In this document: positions 29,776 to 31,809 of the stretch, piece after piece
Numbering within the stretch: the first letter of the stretch is position 1
How the letters are laid out: the number at the start of each line of letters is the position of its first letter
Source: Hyphochytrium catenoides
Lineage: Eukaryota > Sar > Hyphochytriomycetes > Hyphochytriales > Hyphochytriaceae
Direction of reading: 5' to 3'
Assembly (NCBI GenBank): GCA_900088475.1
Contig: FLMG01000818.1
Coordinates: forward strand, 10,558-42,366
DNA: 31,809 nt
Notes under the pieces: generated by a model
Told to the model about the DNA's origin: nothing
What the model saw: the letters and a program-made list of their open reading frames with translations, nothing else
The model's database searches: none
Program-made: the position numbers and the translations under genes

Positions 29776-30149
29776 GGAAGAGACGGGAAAAGGGATAAAA
29801 GTGTGCGTCTAGATGGAGAAAGAAGAGACCGCGGACAGAAGACGTGCAGATCTTGGTCAACATCATCACACGGAAGGACACACCATAGGATGTATCCCTT
29901 CTTCTTATATGGCTGAAAAAGAAAAAAGAGTCATGGAAAGAGACGGAAAAAGGGATAGAAGTGCGGGTCTAGAATGGAGAAGAAAAGACGGCGGACAAAC
30001 GACCTGCAGGTCGTGGCTCTCATCAGCACAGTGGAGGACGCAGGATGATAGTTCTATCCTTCTTCTTTTATAACTGAAAACGAAAAAGAGTTGTTGGGGA
30101 GAGACGGAAAAAGCGATAGAAGTGCGGGTCTAGAATGGAGAAAAAACTG
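29776..30149 (+). repeat. tandem array of ~160-bp units (two full, one truncated)
   Basis: Units start near 29781, 29941 and 30102, each opening with agacggaaaa or agacgggaaa, then the core gtctagaatggagaa (one base shorter in unit 1), and ending with an AT-rich segment (tatatggctgaaaa, ttataactgaaaa). The third unit breaks off shortly after the core, where the reverse-transcriptase-like frame begins. Related partial units lie in reverse orientation at 28230-28460 and forward at 28516-28590 and 29493-29620. Confidence 0.85.
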
Positions 30150-31076
30150 CCTCCCATGCACCTTCACTGCCCTCACCTCGGTCAGCTAGTGACCCTTCCT
30201 CCGTCGAGGACTCCTCTACCCAAGCAAAGGGTCCGACGCGCTTCCAAACTGGCTGAAGATGGCTTGTTTGCAAAAGCTGTTGCTGCCCTAGTATCAGATG
30301 GCATTGCCACTCCCTCGGAGGAAACTCTCTCTATCCTCCTCCGGGCCAAGCACCCCGTGGGTGCCGCCATTCCTTCCCCTGTTAATCCTCTCTCCCCCGC
30401 CGCTTTCTTACCTCTTCACGATGACGCTTTCTCTCCCTCTTCAATCACCGCTAGGCTTTCTTCCTTCCCTCCTGGCTCCGCCGCTGGCGCCAGTCAGCTG
30501 CGGCCTCAGCATCTGAAAGACCTCTGTCTCTTCACACCTTCTCCCGGCGTTCGCGAAGCCCTTTGCCTTTCTCTGTCAGCATTGACATCGCTCCTGGCCC
30601 AGGGCCTTGCACCCCCGGATATTTCTCCCTTTCTCGCTGGTGCTCCACTGTTTGGTTTGACTAAGAAGGATGGCGGCCTTCGCCCCATCGCCGTTGGCGA
30701 AACTCTAACGGTATTGTTGACCTCTGCTTGGGTTAGGAGCGCCGAACGATCGTATCACTTCGTTACCCAAGCAAAATTGGACATACTCTTTCCTAGCTCA
30801 AGATCACAAACGAATTTTAGTGGGGCAGAGGTTGGGCAGCAAATATTGACCCAACTTCAACAGATACAATCGAAGATTGTCCAAGATACACCTCAGGACA
30901 AGGGGCTGGAGGAGCGGCCAAGCTTGACTCATCTTCTTAGGCTCCATCATGGGTGGACTGCTTGGAGGTCCACGACCGACATGATAGAGGTTGTTCCCGA
31001 CAGCAATAGAGCTGAAGAAGAGAGAGACAGGGGACAAATATTAGGTAGGGACAACAAGGGCACTCATCAAATGTAG
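30135..31076 (+). pseudogene. truncated reverse transcriptase fragment (non-LTR retrotransposon-type)
   Basis: An open frame of 313 codons. Residues 110-127 (SFPPGSAAGASQLRPQHL) and 171-191 (PLFGLTKKDGGLRPIAVGET) match the conserved N-terminal blocks of LINE-type reverse transcriptases, and residues about 28-75 resemble the linker that precedes them. Similarity stops near residue 191 (position about 30708); the rest of the frame has no catalytic FADD/YADD block, no RNase H and no endonuclease. The ATG and first few residues come from the adjacent 160-bp repeat unit, so the 5' end is also a junction. I infer a fragment truncated on both sides that happens to remain open. An exapted protein cannot be excluded but has no support. 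Confidence 0.65.
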
Positions 31077-31809
31077 CAGCTACCTGAAGGTGTTGTGAGA
31101 GCGAACGTCTCGCCGAACCCTAGTACAACGTAGCAGTAGTAGGAGCCGTCGCGGTGCTGAACTTATTGGCAGCACCATCTCTTGAAGATCTGTGGCTGAA
31201 AGCATTCTGTCCTCCACCTCTCCTCGTCTTCGATCCCCCTCTCCTCTGTTGTGGGAAAGCTCTCATCCATAGACTCAGAGGGAGCTTATGCACTAAGCTG
31301 CGATACTGTACCCTAATAAGATGGTTCAACTGGTGTCTCGTCTCACAAACAACAGAGACGGGCCAGTCATGTTCCCACGGAAGTCCTCTTAGACTGTCCA
31401 AGAGAGCAGAGACCGAATGACGCCCACATGGAACTGTCGTAACCGCAAGGAACGAGTTCCCTTGGAACAAGGACTTAGGGTTACGACCATACTTTAGGGG
31501 AAGGAGGGGTTCCTTACATTTGGTAGGAAACGAGGGATGTTGATGACTGAGCTCCATCATCCCCCATCTTATGCGGAAGGAGTATGCCTCAGCTCGTGAT
31601 ATGCAAGATAAGAAACTATACCGGTACCAGGAGAGAGCAAGATGATACGTCATTCACTTCCTCAAAAACGGTCATGCAGGCTCAGCATTCGGCAATTAGA
31701 TGGTGTGCGTCGTAGGGAGGGTTATAAGAGGTAAAGAAGAGAAGATTGATGGTGGTGGGTGAAAACAGGTACATAGAACTATAGTAGAAAGAAGACCAAA
31801 GATAGCAGT
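31077..31809. other. unassigned terminal segment
   Basis: About 730 bases after the reverse-transcriptase frame. A minus-strand frame of 177 codons (31653 to 31120) and a + frame of 88 codons (31154-31420) overlap each other; neither has a recognisable motif. The segment is not low-complexity and contains a 9-bp perfect inverted repeat at 31436-31487. Confidence 0.4.
31436..31487. other. inverted repeat with possible branched fold
   Basis: gtcgtaacc (31436-31444) and ggttacgac (31479-31487) form a perfect 9-bp stem. The 34-base interior can form either ggaa-cgag-ttcc or ccttg-gaa-caagg hairpins, which overlap and are therefore alternatives. Function unknown. Confidence 0.35.

Noticed and set aside
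31120-31653. A 177-codon minus-strand frame near the window end.
   Set aside because: No motif, signal peptide or compositional support; it overlaps a + frame. It was kept only as an unassigned segment.

Overview
This window is nuclear DNA of a microbial eukaryote. The evidence is a spliceosomal GT-AG intron with a pyrimidine-rich 3' end inside a secreted metallopeptidase gene, AATAAA-type signals downstream of genes, N-terminal secretion signals, GPI-anchor-like tails, long intergenic stretches and abundant (GA)n/(CT)n microsatellites. I cannot assign the organism. The beta-mannanases (GH5, closest in motif to the fungal GH5_7 type) and the M36 fungalysin point to an osmotrophic or fungal-like lifestyle, but neither family is restricted to fungi.

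Layout. 1-5.4 kb: two tandem beta-mannanase genes on the + strand, the first cut by the window edge. 5.4-8.7 kb: intergenic, low complexity, with one possibly structured stretch near 7.2-7.4 kb. 8.76-10.98 kb: a complete two-exon fungalysin metallopeptidase (+). 12.1-15.9 kb: two minus-strand paralogous genes for secreted, probably GPI-anchored proteins that share an eight-cysteine signature and that I cannot place in a known family. 15.9-26.85 kb: about 11 kb with no convincing gene, filled with strand-asymmetric purine or pyrimidine blocks. 26.85-27.4 kb: a minus-strand gene for a small secreted basic eight-cysteine protein with an acidic propeptide. 27.6-31.1 kb: a mobile-element-rich end with Tc1/mariner-like terminal fragments, a 1.3-kb inverted-repeat element with internal palindromes (one a perfect pair of E2F-type sites), tandem ~160-bp units, and a truncated non-LTR-type reverse transcriptase remnant.

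All six non-transposon genes appear to enter the secretory pathway (for the first mannanase this rests on its paralogue, since its N-terminus lies outside the window). Two or three are degradative enzymes, two look like surface-anchored cysteine-rich proteins, and one looks like a processed secreted peptide. I infer a locus devoted to the extracellular interface. Most other long reading frames lie in (GA)n/(CT)n DNA, where stops are depleted in several frames at once, and I do not count them as genes.
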